Source: LD21 sp963715785 | GTDB lineage: Bacteria; Bacteroidota; Bacteroidia; Bacteroidales; VadinHA17 | DNA length: 64,000 nt | NCBI GenBank assembly: GCA_963715785.1 | Contig: OY970276.1 | Location: 682,001-746,000 of the forward strand | Reading direction: 5' to 3' | In this document: positions 46,543 through 55,411 of the stretch, piece by piece | Position numbering within the stretch: position 1 is the first letter of the stretch | How the letters are laid out: each line of letters starts with the position of its first letter | Program-made: the position numbers and the translations under genes | Notes under the pieces: model-generated | The model's database searches: none | Told to the model about the DNA's origin: nothing | The model's input: only the letters and a program-made list of their open reading frames with translations

Positions 46543-47304
46543 CTATAGAAGGCAGGGAATTATGGCTTTCCTGTCTTTGCTGTATTCAGGAAATTCATCA
46601 AGGTACCATTTATGGTGATCCAGAGCTCTTGTTGTGAGATTTACCAGGGTCCAGATTAAAAAAGTCAAAGCAGGAAGATTAAATGCTATAAGAGCAAATC
46701 CTGACCACAAAGTAATTTCACCAAGAAAATTTGGGCATGAAACGTATTTAAAAAGACCGCCATAAGGGATCTTGTAACCATCACCGGTAGCGGGACGGAG
46801 TTTTATCAGCAGAAAGTCGTGATATTTGTTAATCACAGAACCACCCAAAAATAAAATCACACCTGCTATCAGGCGTATATCAATAAATAAACCAGGGGTA
46901 TAATCAGTTGCAAAATGCACAAACCAGTAGCCGTTCAAAAAAGCATTTATCACATTAAACATGAAGGCGAGAATTACGATGAGAACCGGTATTTTCTTTC
47001 TGCCTGTCCTTAGCTGAAGAGGGAAGATAAGTACCCTGTGAATATAATGCAGACCCCATAATAATGCAGGCAACAGGATAAGCATATTTAACAAATTTGC
47101 CCGGAAGACCAGGAAATATCCAAAGATAACGAGCGCAGGCAGCTCCATTAGAAACCAGCCAAGCTTATTGTTAATCATTGGACCCCATTTGCTTTTAGAA
47201 TGTCTGCCGTAGGGCTGAGTGACTTTTAATAATATCGGGAAAATGCTAACTGCCACTGCTATCCAAATCCAGCAAATCAGGTTCAATGTTTCGTGTGATA
47301 TCAT
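46543..47304 (-). CDS. Steroid 5-alpha-reductase-family membrane protein
   Basis: This 253-residue protein has about six membrane helices. Its C-terminal third has the steroid-reductase pattern: YKIPYGGLFKYVSCPNFLGEI, a long hydrophobic helix, and ALDHHKWYLDEFPEYSKDRKAIIPCLL at the end. The family reduces C=C bonds next to a keto group in steroids or fatty-acyl chains with NADPH. Its start lies 1 bp from the stop of an SDR gene of the 3-beta-HSD type, so the two are translationally coupled. The substrate is unknown; a sterol, bile acid or other lipid is possible. Confidence 0.82.
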   Translation of the reverse strand: MISHETLNLICWIWIAVAVSIFPILLKVTQPYGRHSKSKWGPMINNKLGWFLMELPALVIFGYFLVFRANLLNMLILLPALLWGLHYIHRVLIFPLQLRTGRKKIPVLIVILAFMFNVINAFLNGYWFVHFATDYTPGLFIDIRLIAGVILFLGGSVINKYHDFLLIKLRPATGDGYKIPYGGLFKYVSCPNFLGEITLWSGFALIAFNLPALTFLIWTLVNLTTRALDHHKWYLDEFPEYSKDRKAIIPCLL

Positions 47305-47305
47305 A

Positions 47306-48283
47306 TCAGTTTATAAAATTATTATCTCTGTACCAGTCAAATGTGTCTCTGAGCGTCTCTTCAATGGAGCGGGGATTATAGCTTAATTCCCTCATTGCTT
47401 TTGCATTCGATATGTTAGCGGGTGAATTGACCAGAATGTCAAGAGACTGATATGTATATAATGGTTCCTTTCCTGTAAACAATGAATAAATCTTAAAAAA
47501 CGGACATGCCAGGCGTGCAATGGTGACCGGCACTATGACGGGAATTCTGCATCCCGATATTTTACTTATCAATACTGACAGATCCCTAAGGCTGCAGAAT
47601 TTTCCGGAAAGGATATAATTCTCACCATTGCGTCCCGTTTCCACTGCCTGTAATGCTGCTGCCACCACATCACGGACATCAACCCAGTTGTATCCGCCTG
47701 AGACCAAAAAAGGCAATTTATTCTGATGAATTTTAATAAGTGCCTGTCCCAGTAAGGAGCCTCTCAGATCAAATGGACCAATTACAGCGGTAGGATTTAA
47801 GATTACGGCATTTAGTCCTTCCCTGACTGCTTTCATAACCTCCCTTTCACCTTCAGCTTTGGTAAACTCATATACTGTTTTATTTGTTTGGACCAACGAC
47901 CTGGTTTCGTCCAGAATCATACTTGAAGAGTCAGCCTGAAAGGCATGTATGCTGCTAAAGTGCATGAATTTTTTGACCCCGGCGTTTCTGGCTGCCTTCA
48001 GAATATTCCTTGTACCGGTAACGTTAGTCTCGTAAACTTTTGCGTATGAACTGTTTTCAATAGCAATCTGAGCTGCAAGATGAAATACGACATCTGTTCC
48101 TTCGCATAGGTTGACCAGCGATTCAGGTTCAAGCAAATTTCCCTGTACCAGCTCAACATCCATTTTCTCTAAATCGCTTTTGAAAGTGTGGACCAGTACT
48201 TTTACTCCGGTTCCCTTCTTTTTCAGCTCCCGGACAAGGCAATTTCCAATATGACCACTGGCCCCGGTGACAGCAGCTTTCAT
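47306..48283 (-). CDS. NAD(P)-dependent SDR, 3-beta-hydroxysteroid dehydrogenase/epimerase type
   Basis: This 325-residue extended short-chain dehydrogenase has the Rossmann start GASGHIG (7-13), DVVFHLAAQ and NVTGTRNIL. The catalytic set is Ser in HFSSIHAF with Tyr and Lys in YEFTKAEGE, and NPTAVIGP follows. It belongs to the epimerase/3-beta-HSD branch that oxidises hydroxyls on steroids, sugars or flavonoids. Coupling to the steroid-reductase-like gene suggests successive redox steps on one ring or chain. The SDR family is certain; the substrate is not. Confidence 0.85.
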   Translation of the reverse strand: MKAAVTGASGHIGNCLVRELKKKGTGVKVLVHTFKSDLEKMDVELVQGNLLEPESLVNLCEGTDVVFHLAAQIAIENSSYAKVYETNVTGTRNILKAARNAGVKKFMHFSSIHAFQADSSSMILDETRSLVQTNKTVYEFTKAEGEREVMKAVREGLNAVILNPTAVIGPFDLRGSLLGQALIKIHQNKLPFLVSGGYNWVDVRDVVAAALQAVETGRNGENYILSGKFCSLRDLSVLISKISGCRIPVIVPVTIARLACPFFKIYSLFTGKEPLYTYQSLDILVNSPANISNAKAMRELSYNPRSIEETLRDTFDWYRDNNFIN

Positions 48284-48494
48284 AACTAATTATTTGAATC
48301 TTAGGATAAAGCTAATCTTTTCAGAGAAATAAGCAATGAAGCTTCCTGACATTTATACCCCTTAAGCTGATACTTATAAGTTCGCGACCCGTCAATCAGA
48401 ATGTGCTGCCTCACTATTTTGGGTTACAAAATCCTGAAAGCCCGGGACTTTGGGAAATGACGTGCACTATTTCACAGCCTTAAATACAGTAAGA

Positions 48495-49292
48495 TTACAT
48501 GGTAACTATCTGAAGTTTCTTGCCTTCGGTCTGCTCATAAAGCTGTTTTGCTATTTCGGCCTTGTCGTGGCTGAAAGAAGGATCCATGCCGTAAGCTGTC
48601 ATATATGATTCGTAGGCTTTATCATACTTTTTCAGGTACATATAGAAATCTCCTTTTGAATCGTATACATTTGGATTCTTTGGCTCAAGCTCAATATATT
48701 TATCGAATGCTTTTTCCGCTTTATCGCTCTGCTTCAGCGTCAGATATGCATATCCCAGCTGGTTGTAAAACGATGCGTGGTTCGGCGCGATTTTTATTGC
48801 CTTATTTAATGTTTCAACTATGCCGGTAGAATCACTGGCGAGTGATTGAAAAGAAACAAGGTTATTATATGAATTGAGGTCATTTGGATACATTTCCACT
48901 ATCCTGTTCCCTAAGTCGGTTACATTGGTATGTCCATCTTTCAGCCTGGACAGAGCTTCTTTTAAAAGTCCCTCAGCTGCGTTGAGTTTAGCTTTGCAAT
49001 CAATAGCTGCTTCAGCATATTTGTTAAAACTATCTTCAGCCCTGTTCAGAAGAGAATAAATTGCCAGCTGGTAATCAGCCATGAAAAAATCCGGATCCTG
49101 AGTAAGGGCTTTTTTAAAAGTATCAAGCGCTTTATTCAGATTAACTTCATCAAAATACTTCATGGCCTGGTTGTAAAGTGACAACGCTGAAGTGGAAGTT
49201 GTAGTTACAGGCATTTGCTTTCCATTAGCTGGCTGCGTAAATGCAAGCATCCCGGGTGAAAGCAAAATAAAAAACAGTACTAATTTTTTCAT
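48495..49292 (-). CDS. Exported TPR-repeat protein
   Basis: This 265-residue protein has a signal peptide (1-18, ending FTQ). Its TPR units (for example ALSLYNQAMKYFDEVNLNKAL, ASFYNQLGYAYLTLKQSDKAEKAF, NVYDSKGDFYMYLKKYDKAYES) cover most of 35-245. TPR proteins scaffold other proteins. No partner is evident, since the neighbours are the SDR gene on one side and a 506-bp gap on the other. Confidence 0.85.
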   Translation of the reverse strand: MKKLVLFFILLSPGMLAFTQPANGKQMPVTTTSTSALSLYNQAMKYFDEVNLNKALDTFKKALTQDPDFFMADYQLAIYSLLNRAEDSFNKYAEAAIDCKAKLNAAEGLLKEALSRLKDGHTNVTDLGNRIVEMYPNDLNSYNNLVSFQSLASDSTGIVETLNKAIKIAPNHASFYNQLGYAYLTLKQSDKAEKAFDKYIELEPKNPNVYDSKGDFYMYLKKYDKAYESYMTAYGMDPSFSHDKAEIAKQLYEQTEGKKLQIVTM

Positions 49293-49798
49293 TTTTAGAG
49301 ATTTTATTGATGAACTTCACTATTTACAGATTTACATTTAAACAAAAAGTAATTCCACTCGAAATATTAACATATAACAAATAATAACTGAGGCGGTTCT
49401 CTCCAAGCCAAAATACCAGGCATTAATCAGTCTCAAATCGCTCTTACTCCTTTTAATTTTATTCCTGCTTCGTCATTCTTTCTATAGTTCAAAAGATTTG
49501 TCATATGCTCAGACCGATACTGCCGGCAAACTAATCTTACATCACATCTTTTTAACCGTATAGATCCCTCACTCATCCGCCAGTCGGCGGATCAATTTTC
49601 GACTGAATCGCCGCTGCTTCCTTCCCTCTTTCAACCAAAAGAACATTGGTTCTGACATAATGACATTAGTCAATATTATATATCAATTAATCTGATAATT
49701 TTACTGAAACAAAAAGGCTGCCCTGATATGCGTTTGTTTTTCAACAATCTTTTGTATATTTAAATGTCTGTTTGATAATATCATTTTAAACCAGTCCG
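49293..49798. other. Intergenic region with a small hairpin
   Basis: This 506-bp gap contains a 7-bp hairpin ATCCGCC-AGTC-GGCGGAT at 49575-49592. The preceding bases ATCCCTCACTCATCCGCC resemble the complement of the hairpin in the 111-bp repeat at 37.7-38.0 kb (ATCCCTCATCCGCC). The rest shows no gene or repeat. Confidence 0.5.
49733..49762 (+). promoter_or_regulatory. Candidate promoter of the PKD lipoprotein gene
   Basis: TTTG at 49733-49736 and TATATTTA at 49755-49762 are 18 bp apart, close to the Bacteroidota consensus except for the last base of the -7 box. The ATG lies 36 bp downstream. Confidence 0.35.
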
Positions 49799-50416
49799 AT
49801 GAAAAATTCTACCCTGTTGCTATTTGTCATAGTTCTTTGCAGCTCCTGTAAAAAAGAGCCTGTTGCAAGTTTTGAAATATCGGGTCCTGCATCTGTAGGC
49901 GGAACGGTGATTTTCGAGAATCATTCTTCACATGCCTCAAGCTATTTTTGGGATTTTGGTGACCTTACGACTTCCACACTAAGTACTCCGACACACGTAT
50001 TTAAAAAACCCGGCAGCTATGTGGTTATGCTTAATGTAAAAGGGTCAGGAGGATCTTCCTCAACAGATAAGACTCTTAACATAACAGGGACAACTTATTC
50101 ATTCAGTAACAATTCAAGCTTTGATATGCCACAATTTTGCACCTATTATTGGGATGGAACCAATATTCAGGATTTCGTTGAGCACGGGATACTTTTAATC
50201 GGACACGAAACCAATATCGTGATTACCCACAGACCTGAAATAGAAGCTGGCTTTATAGATAATGATATAGTATATATTGTGGCCGAAACATTTCAAATAA
50301 CCAACGGTCAGCATAACAGCCTGGTTATAACCGATGAAACACCTCTTTACAGCGGGAAAGGAATTGTTAACAGCAACCTCGCTGAACAGATCAGGATGCG
50401 TCTGAAAAAACAATAA
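49799..50416 (+). CDS. PKD-domain lipoprotein
   Basis: This 205-residue lipoprotein has a signal ending CSSC (Cys17). A PKD domain (about 23-100) is clear from VASFEISGP, the YFWDFGD motif, PTHVFKKPGSYVVMLNVKG and TLNIT. The remaining 100 residues form an unrecognised beta-rich domain (DMPQFCTYYWDGTNIQDF). PKD domains are surface modules for protein or glycan contact. It is a single gene facing a gap and a convergent small lipoprotein gene. Confidence 0.87.
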   Translation: MKNSTLLLFVIVLCSSCKKEPVASFEISGPASVGGTVIFENHSSHASSYFWDFGDLTTSTLSTPTHVFKKPGSYVVMLNVKGSGGSSSTDKTLNITGTTYSFSNNSSFDMPQFCTYYWDGTNIQDFVEHGILLIGHETNIVITHRPEIEAGFIDNDIVYIVAETFQITNGQHNSLVITDETPLYSGKGIVNSNLAEQIRMRLKKQ

Positions 50417-50673
50417 GGATAAGTTGCAGGAACTGAAACCCGGAAATATCAGAAAGACAACTGAAAAACATAAACCCCTTTAACGGAATAATGTTTCAGT
50501 TGTCTTCAGTACTGAACCAATAGTACAGCTCACTCTTTTTTAAATTAATATCTAAAAACAGATCTTCAGAACAAAAAAGAGACAGCAAGACTTCTATTTA
50601 AATTAAGAAGTTCATTGCGGCCTCTCAGTCAGCAGATCCTGATTATTTAACGGATCTTTTGATTATCAGACTA

Positions 50674-51174
50674 TCAGCGCTTATCGGCCCTGCCACCATG
50701 GAAACCTCCATGAAATTCACCATGTTCACCCATTTCATTATGACCTCTGATGATAACAGTTGGTCCCCATCCATAGCCATAACCGCCGCCATAATAAGGC
50801 CAGCCATAGCCAAATCCGCCGTAATAGTCCATTCCGGGCCATCCATAGCCATAATAGGAATCCGCCATGCTCTGATCACGTCGTACAGCATCAAGATGAG
50901 TCTTTTCCATGTAATTTATGACCGAATCCTGAACACCTTCGTTCCGGAGTTTGGCAAGCTCATTAGCCTTAAGTGTGTAATAAGTATGTGAATGCCTGAT
51001 TTCCTTAATAATGTCTTTCGATGATCTTCCCTCTTTTGTCATCTGCACAATATCCGGTACTGTTACCTGTTGTTCACTATATGGATTGTAAGCAACACAG
51101 CTTTGGAAAATTGCTGCGCCGGCAACAAAAAAAAGAAAATATAAAATCCGTTTAAAATTTATCAGTTTTTTCAT
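50674..51174 (-). CDS. Small lipoprotein with Gly/Tyr-rich tail
   Basis: This 166-residue lipoprotein (lipobox FQSC, Cys26) has a helical middle part (about 37-90: VPDIVQMTKEGRSSKDIIKEI, LAKLRNEGVQDSVINYME). That part looks like two helix-turn-helix units, each recognising or repeating the pattern of a G-V/S-S-x-x-I/V turn. The tail (105-150) is a low-complexity Gly/Tyr/Trp stretch ending in a His/Gly-rich segment (HGEFHGGFHGGR). Similar lipoproteins are common in Bacteroidota; their function is unknown. It faces the PKD gene tail to tail and the lipocalin head to head. Confidence 0.78.
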   Translation of the reverse strand: MKKLINFKRILYFLFFVAGAAIFQSCVAYNPYSEQQVTVPDIVQMTKEGRSSKDIIKEIRHSHTYYTLKANELAKLRNEGVQDSVINYMEKTHLDAVRRDQSMADSYYGYGWPGMDYYGGFGYGWPYYGGGYGYGWGPTVIIRGHNEMGEHGEFHGGFHGGRADKR

Positions 51175-51485
51175 TTTAATTCCCTCCCGAATCTTTCTTT
51201 TATAACCTTAGTCATTTTTAACTAATGTCAGGTGAATACAAATTTTATGCCTGACTGTTGAAAAAGTGTGGAAATGTTGTTAATAAAGTGTTAATATGAA
51301 GTTAATTGAAATGCAGATACAGCCTTGAGTTGCAATGAATCGGCCTGATTTATTTGGATGACAGGGGCTTAAAAAATTCCTCAAAAAATATGATAAGTCA
51401 TATCTCATAAACACTTTCATTCAACCGCTAACGGAAATACATAGAACATTTTCAGCGAATATCCGTTATATATTAAACCTGATGA
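51175..51485. other. Divergent intergenic region
   Basis: This 311-bp gap separates the - strand small lipoprotein and the + strand lipocalin. It holds a small inverted repeat ATATGA-TAAG-TCATAT at 51388-51403 that could bind a regulator. No promoter match to both boxes is found. Confidence 0.4.
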
Positions 51486-52007
51486 ATGAATTACAATATA
51501 CTTATACTTACAATGGTCATGGTCTTTGGTTCAGCAAAAGCTCAGAAGATACCTGCGGTCGTGTCAACAGTCGACCTCAACCGGTATAAAGGAGTATGGT
51601 ACGAAATTGCCCGGCTTCCGAATTTTTTTGAAAGAAAGTTAAAGTGCACATCAGCCACTTATATACTTCGAGATGATGGACGAATAACTGTAATCAATAA
51701 AGGAAACTATTTAACAGATCCTTCAAAATCAACTTCTGCAAAGGGTATTGCATGGATACCTGACAAGAATAGCCCTGCAAAACTTAAAGTTCAATTCTTC
51801 TGGCCATTTACCGGTGATTACTGGATTATGGATCTTGACAAGGAATACAGGTATGTTCTTGTTGGTGATCCTGCAACAAAATACCTGTGGATCCTGGCAA
51901 GAGAGAAGAAGATGGATGAATCAACTTACAATATGCTACTGCAGAAAGCTGTTGACAATGGATACGATGTAAAAACCATAATAAGAGTGGAACAGAACTG
52001 TGATTAA
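51486..52007 (+). CDS. blc: Lipocalin (Blc type)
   Basis: This 173-residue lipocalin has a signal peptide ending at AKAQ (20). The fold signature RYKGVWYEIARLPNFFE is at about 33-49, followed by GKGIAWIP-like strands, FFWPFTGDYWIMDLD and YLWILARE. Blc proteins bind lysophospholipids or fatty acids at the outer membrane. There is no lipobox Cys, so it is a soluble periplasmic or secreted form. A second ATG 4 bp upstream is out of frame. Confidence 0.92.
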   Translation: MNYNILILTMVMVFGSAKAQKIPAVVSTVDLNRYKGVWYEIARLPNFFERKLKCTSATYILRDDGRITVINKGNYLTDPSKSTSAKGIAWIPDKNSPAKLKVQFFWPFTGDYWIMDLDKEYRYVLVGDPATKYLWILAREKKMDESTYNMLLQKAVDNGYDVKTIIRVEQNCD

Positions 52008-52045
52008 GGATGAAGAAATCTCCCTCCCGTCAAACAGCGGAAAAT

Positions 52046-53614
52046 CTAATTTCCTTTAAGTGGCACATAAACCAATTCAATTCCATACTTCTTACCAAGG
52101 TTACGGCTATATTTTTTATCAGTCGCATTGTTCCAGTGTTCCATGACTCCGAGGCTTTTCAACCGGGTACCGTCACGCTCGGGATCATAGATTGTTTTTG
52201 AAGGTGGATTATCTGCGAGAGCGGCTTCCACAAGGTATTTCTCAGTGTAGGCGATATCCGGCAGATCAGGCCACTCTGCCCTCAGAAAATCTATACCTAC
52301 AGCATCCAGGGCAACACCATCCTGCGATGCAAACAGGCTTGAGCACCACCTGTTATTAAAAGGAGCCATTCTCCATTTATCTTTTAACAGTGGTGGACCA
52401 TCCTGCGAACGTGCACCATAGAATCCGTCGATCATGAATAAGATTGTTTTTCCGCCGAGATCTTTATGGCCCAGGAAATCTGTAAAGGTCATGTATTTAT
52501 CTTTCCCCTGAGGATCCTGATTAAAATTGTTATGGGCATTATTTCTCCAGTTCCGGTCGATACTTGTAGCTCCATAAAAATTCTTTGCGCAGAGTGTGAC
52601 TCCCTGCCCAATATGCCCTTTTAGCAGGGCAATATCGATAATATAATCGGCCTCAACAGCGCAGGTTGCCAACCCTGTTGCAAGTTTCCCGTTATCGGCA
52701 GAATATGGAATTGCGTTATCGACGTAAGTAGACTTGATACGTCCTTCACCTCCTTCATTATCGACAAAAACGACCTCTGGAAAGTCCTTATGGCATTTAT
52801 TGAAAATATTATCGCAAATAAAACGGCTGGCATCAAATATGGTAATATTTTTCTGCTGGACACCTGCTTCCCGGGCAAGGCTTGATATCAAGGCATACAC
52901 CAGTTGAGGCGTAGCATTCAGTCCTGTCGTATCGGCGTGTCTTTTTGTATTATTCTGATTTATCTTTACTGCAATTTTCTGATTATCGGAGTATCCGGCA
53001 ACAATATTCTTTTTTTCTTTATTGAAATTCCTGAACAGAGCATCCCATGATTTTGATTCCGAATTTTTGCCGGTAAGCGATTTTATAACGTTTCCAAGCA
53101 TAATGCTTGCTTCTGTCTGAGAAGTGCTTTTTTCATCCCACCAGTACTTGTTCGTCCCATCCCAGGTAGCAACAGCAGGATCAAAAACCCAAACTACCCG
53201 TCCCGGGAATATACCATGTTCGATTCCGACTGGTGAATTTGACATTATACCAACCGGGTCGCCGGTGCCGGCATTAAGCACTTCACTCTTGTTTATTATG
53301 AATAGAAAGGAGCAAACTATTGCAATGCCAAAAAAAGATGCAGCATAAATATATCTTGCTTTCCGTAGATGATTCCCGGCTTTTTTAAAAGCAAAAATGG
53401 ATCCCGACAACGAAAGCAGCCAGATCACAAATGAAGACATAATAGGTGCTGCAGCCTGCATACATGGATAGGTTGCTCTCTGAGGCTTAGGGATTACTCT
53501 CACAAGGAACCAGATAGTTGAAGAAATACCCAGCGAAATAAAAACCAGTTTGGGGATCTTCTTTCCAAAAAACTCTTTTAGCTTCAGAAGAAATGAACCG
53601 AACCTTGCTTTCAT
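52046..53614 (-). CDS. DUF362 protein with N-terminal membrane helices
   Basis: This 522-residue protein has three hydrophobic segments at 22-40, 60-78 and 88-108, then a large DUF362 domain (about 130-505). Domain marks are KINQNNTKRHADTTGLNATP, ALLKGHIGQGVTLCAKNFYGATS, and ASQDGVALDAVGIDFL. DUF362 is often near or fused to iron-sulfur domains, but no Cys cluster is visible here. It is probably anchored in the inner membrane with the domain outside. The function of the family is not settled. Confidence 0.82.
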   Translation of the reverse strand: MKARFGSFLLKLKEFFGKKIPKLVFISLGISSTIWFLVRVIPKPQRATYPCMQAAAPIMSSFVIWLLSLSGSIFAFKKAGNHLRKARYIYAASFFGIAIVCSFLFIINKSEVLNAGTGDPVGIMSNSPVGIEHGIFPGRVVWVFDPAVATWDGTNKYWWDEKSTSQTEASIMLGNVIKSLTGKNSESKSWDALFRNFNKEKKNIVAGYSDNQKIAVKINQNNTKRHADTTGLNATPQLVYALISSLAREAGVQQKNITIFDASRFICDNIFNKCHKDFPEVVFVDNEGGEGRIKSTYVDNAIPYSADNGKLATGLATCAVEADYIIDIALLKGHIGQGVTLCAKNFYGATSIDRNWRNNAHNNFNQDPQGKDKYMTFTDFLGHKDLGGKTILFMIDGFYGARSQDGPPLLKDKWRMAPFNNRWCSSLFASQDGVALDAVGIDFLRAEWPDLPDIAYTEKYLVEAALADNPPSKTIYDPERDGTRLKSLGVMEHWNNATDKKYSRNLGKKYGIELVYVPLKGN

Positions 53615-53711
53615 AATGATTTTTTGATAAAGATAATTTTGTTTTTGGAAAACAAAGAAAAGGAGTCAGGAAAAGACAACCTTGTCAGGATTCCTTATGC
53701 AAAGCTCAAAT

Positions 53712-53745
53712 AAAAAAGCCGTCTCATTTATTGTTATGAGACGGC
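53712..53745 (-). terminator. Terminator of the outer-membrane barrel gene
   Basis: GCCGTCTCAT and its complement form a perfect 10-bp stem with an 8-nt loop; six T follow on the - strand. It lies 29 bp after the stop at 53774. Confidence 0.85.
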
Positions 53746-53773
53746 CTCTTTATAATACAAAGCAAAAATTTAC

Positions 53774-54346
53774 TTAGAATTTATAGCTTATACCCAGTGT
53801 AAGATAACCAAGGCCATAACCTAATTCGCCAAAAACAGCCAGGTTATCTGAGACATAATAGCGGCCACCCAGATAAAGGGCAAATAATCCATGGGTGAAA
53901 TTTGCTTTTGCTTTTACAACATCACCAGCAAGGTTATAAGTATAGTACGACTCATTTTCAATTCTTACCCCCAAAGCAATCCCTCCATAAGTATCAAGTT
54001 TACTTACTTTAAAAAGATCGTAATGAAGGGCACCACGGGCAGCGATAATAATATCGTTCCATGACCAATCGTAACTGGATGCCCAATTATAGGAAGCATG
54101 TTTGAATCCAATGATTCCGCCTATGGACAACGGACCAACATTTTCAATGTCTTTAATTCCTTTTTCAAGGCTTAGGCTAAAAGCTGGTAATGAAGTAGTT
54201 CCATAACCATACCCATACCAACCAAATCCAACACCCAGGTTTCCTACCATATCACCATTTTTAAAAGCCTGCGCTTTTATTGTGGTATTCGAATCCAGAA
54301 TAGCGACCGCTAAAATCAAAACAGACAGCTTGATAAGTTTCTTCAT
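53774..54346 (-). CDS. Small outer-membrane beta-barrel protein
   Basis: This 190-residue protein has a signal peptide ending near IKAQ (26). Alternating strands rich in Gly and aromatic residues follow (GDMVGNLGVGFGWYGYGYG, GLFALYLGGRYYVSDNLAVFGELGYGLGYL), ending in GISYKF with the terminal Phe of outer-membrane barrels. Eight strands are likely. It lies downstream of glpF on the same strand with a 297-bp gap that holds nothing recognisable, and has its own terminator. Confidence 0.8.
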   Translation of the reverse strand: MKKLIKLSVLILAVAILDSNTTIKAQAFKNGDMVGNLGVGFGWYGYGYGTTSLPAFSLSLEKGIKDIENVGPLSIGGIIGFKHASYNWASSYDWSWNDIIIAARGALHYDLFKVSKLDTYGGIALGVRIENESYYTYNLAGDVVKAKANFTHGLFALYLGGRYYVSDNLAVFGELGYGLGYLTLGISYKF

Positions 54347-54643
54347 AGTTTTAAAATTTTACTTGTTTTTAATATTAACAATCTTTATAATTATTTGTTT
54401 ATCCAGGCTTAACTAACTCCGAAACAATTTGAATCAGTTTAGTCCTGACATTTATGACTATTTGTAATTGTTAATAATGATTTGCATTTTACAGAAAAGA
54501 ATTTAAATTGATCCACTAGTTGTCGTTTCAGAAAAACACAAAGCTAATTTACCAAATCTATTTCAATATTTTTACAGAATTTCTAAAATTCTGTAAAAGA
54601 AATCACCTGAACGGATAAACAAGCTGTATTCTTAAGATACAGA

Positions 54644-55357
54644 TCAAATTTTGCTTAGGATCAAAAAGATTCCTGCAGCAAGAGAAGCTCCAAGAAGAGG
54701 TCCAAGAATGGGCACCCAGGAATACTTCCAGTCGCTAGTGCCTTTGCCGTTTATAGGGAGAAGGAAGTGTATAATGCGAGGTCCCAGGTCACGGGCCGGA
54801 TTAATGGCATACCCTGTAGGACCTCCAAGTGATGCACCCAGACCCAGTACAACAAGAGCAACCGGAAGGGCATTCAAAGCGCCCAGCCCGACTTCGGGTT
54901 TAGCCATATAAAGCACTGCAAAAGCCAGAACAAAAGTTCCTATTGCTTCAGTGAGAACATTATGCCAATAGCTCCTTATATTCGGACCAGTAACAAAAAC
55001 TGAAAGGATGGCATTAGAATCATTTGTTTCATCGAAATGCTTTTTATAAGCCAGCCACACCAGGAAACCGCCAAACATTGCACCCAGCAGCTGGGCACAA
55101 ATATACATAGGCAAGAGAGAAACAGAGAATTTGTTTGCAAGAACAAGAGCAAGAGTTACAGCCGGATTCAGATGCGCCCCGCTGAAGGGTGCAGCAATCA
55201 GGACCCCCGTAAATACTCCGACTGCCCATCCGAAGACAATTACAATCCAGCCACTGTTATGTCCCTTGGTTTTATCCAGGACCACGTTTGCTACAACGCC
55301 TCCGCCAAAAACAAGTATTATTGCGGTTCCAAAAAATTCAGCCCAGAATGCGCTCAT
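54644..55357 (-). CDS. glpF: Glycerol facilitator (MIP family)
   Basis: This 237-residue inner-membrane channel has six helices and two NPA half-helices: GAHLNPAVTLAL (Asn64) and GYAINPARDLGPR (Asn186). The Asp after the second NPAR is typical of glycerol-conducting aquaglyceroporins. GlpF lets glycerol diffuse into the cell, where GlpK traps it. The gene is 54 bp downstream of glpK and belongs to the glpD-glpK-glpF group. Confidence 0.94.
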   Translation of the reverse strand: MSAFWAEFFGTAIILVFGGGVVANVVLDKTKGHNSGWIVIVFGWAVGVFTGVLIAAPFSGAHLNPAVTLALVLANKFSVSLLPMYICAQLLGAMFGGFLVWLAYKKHFDETNDSNAILSVFVTGPNIRSYWHNVLTEAIGTFVLAFAVLYMAKPEVGLGALNALPVALVVLGLGASLGGPTGYAINPARDLGPRIIHFLLPINGKGTSDWKYSWVPILGPLLGASLAAGIFLILSKI

Positions 55358-55411
55358 ATTAGTCAGGTATTATATAATCATTTAAAAATTAATTTCTGAA
55401 TTAATATTATT

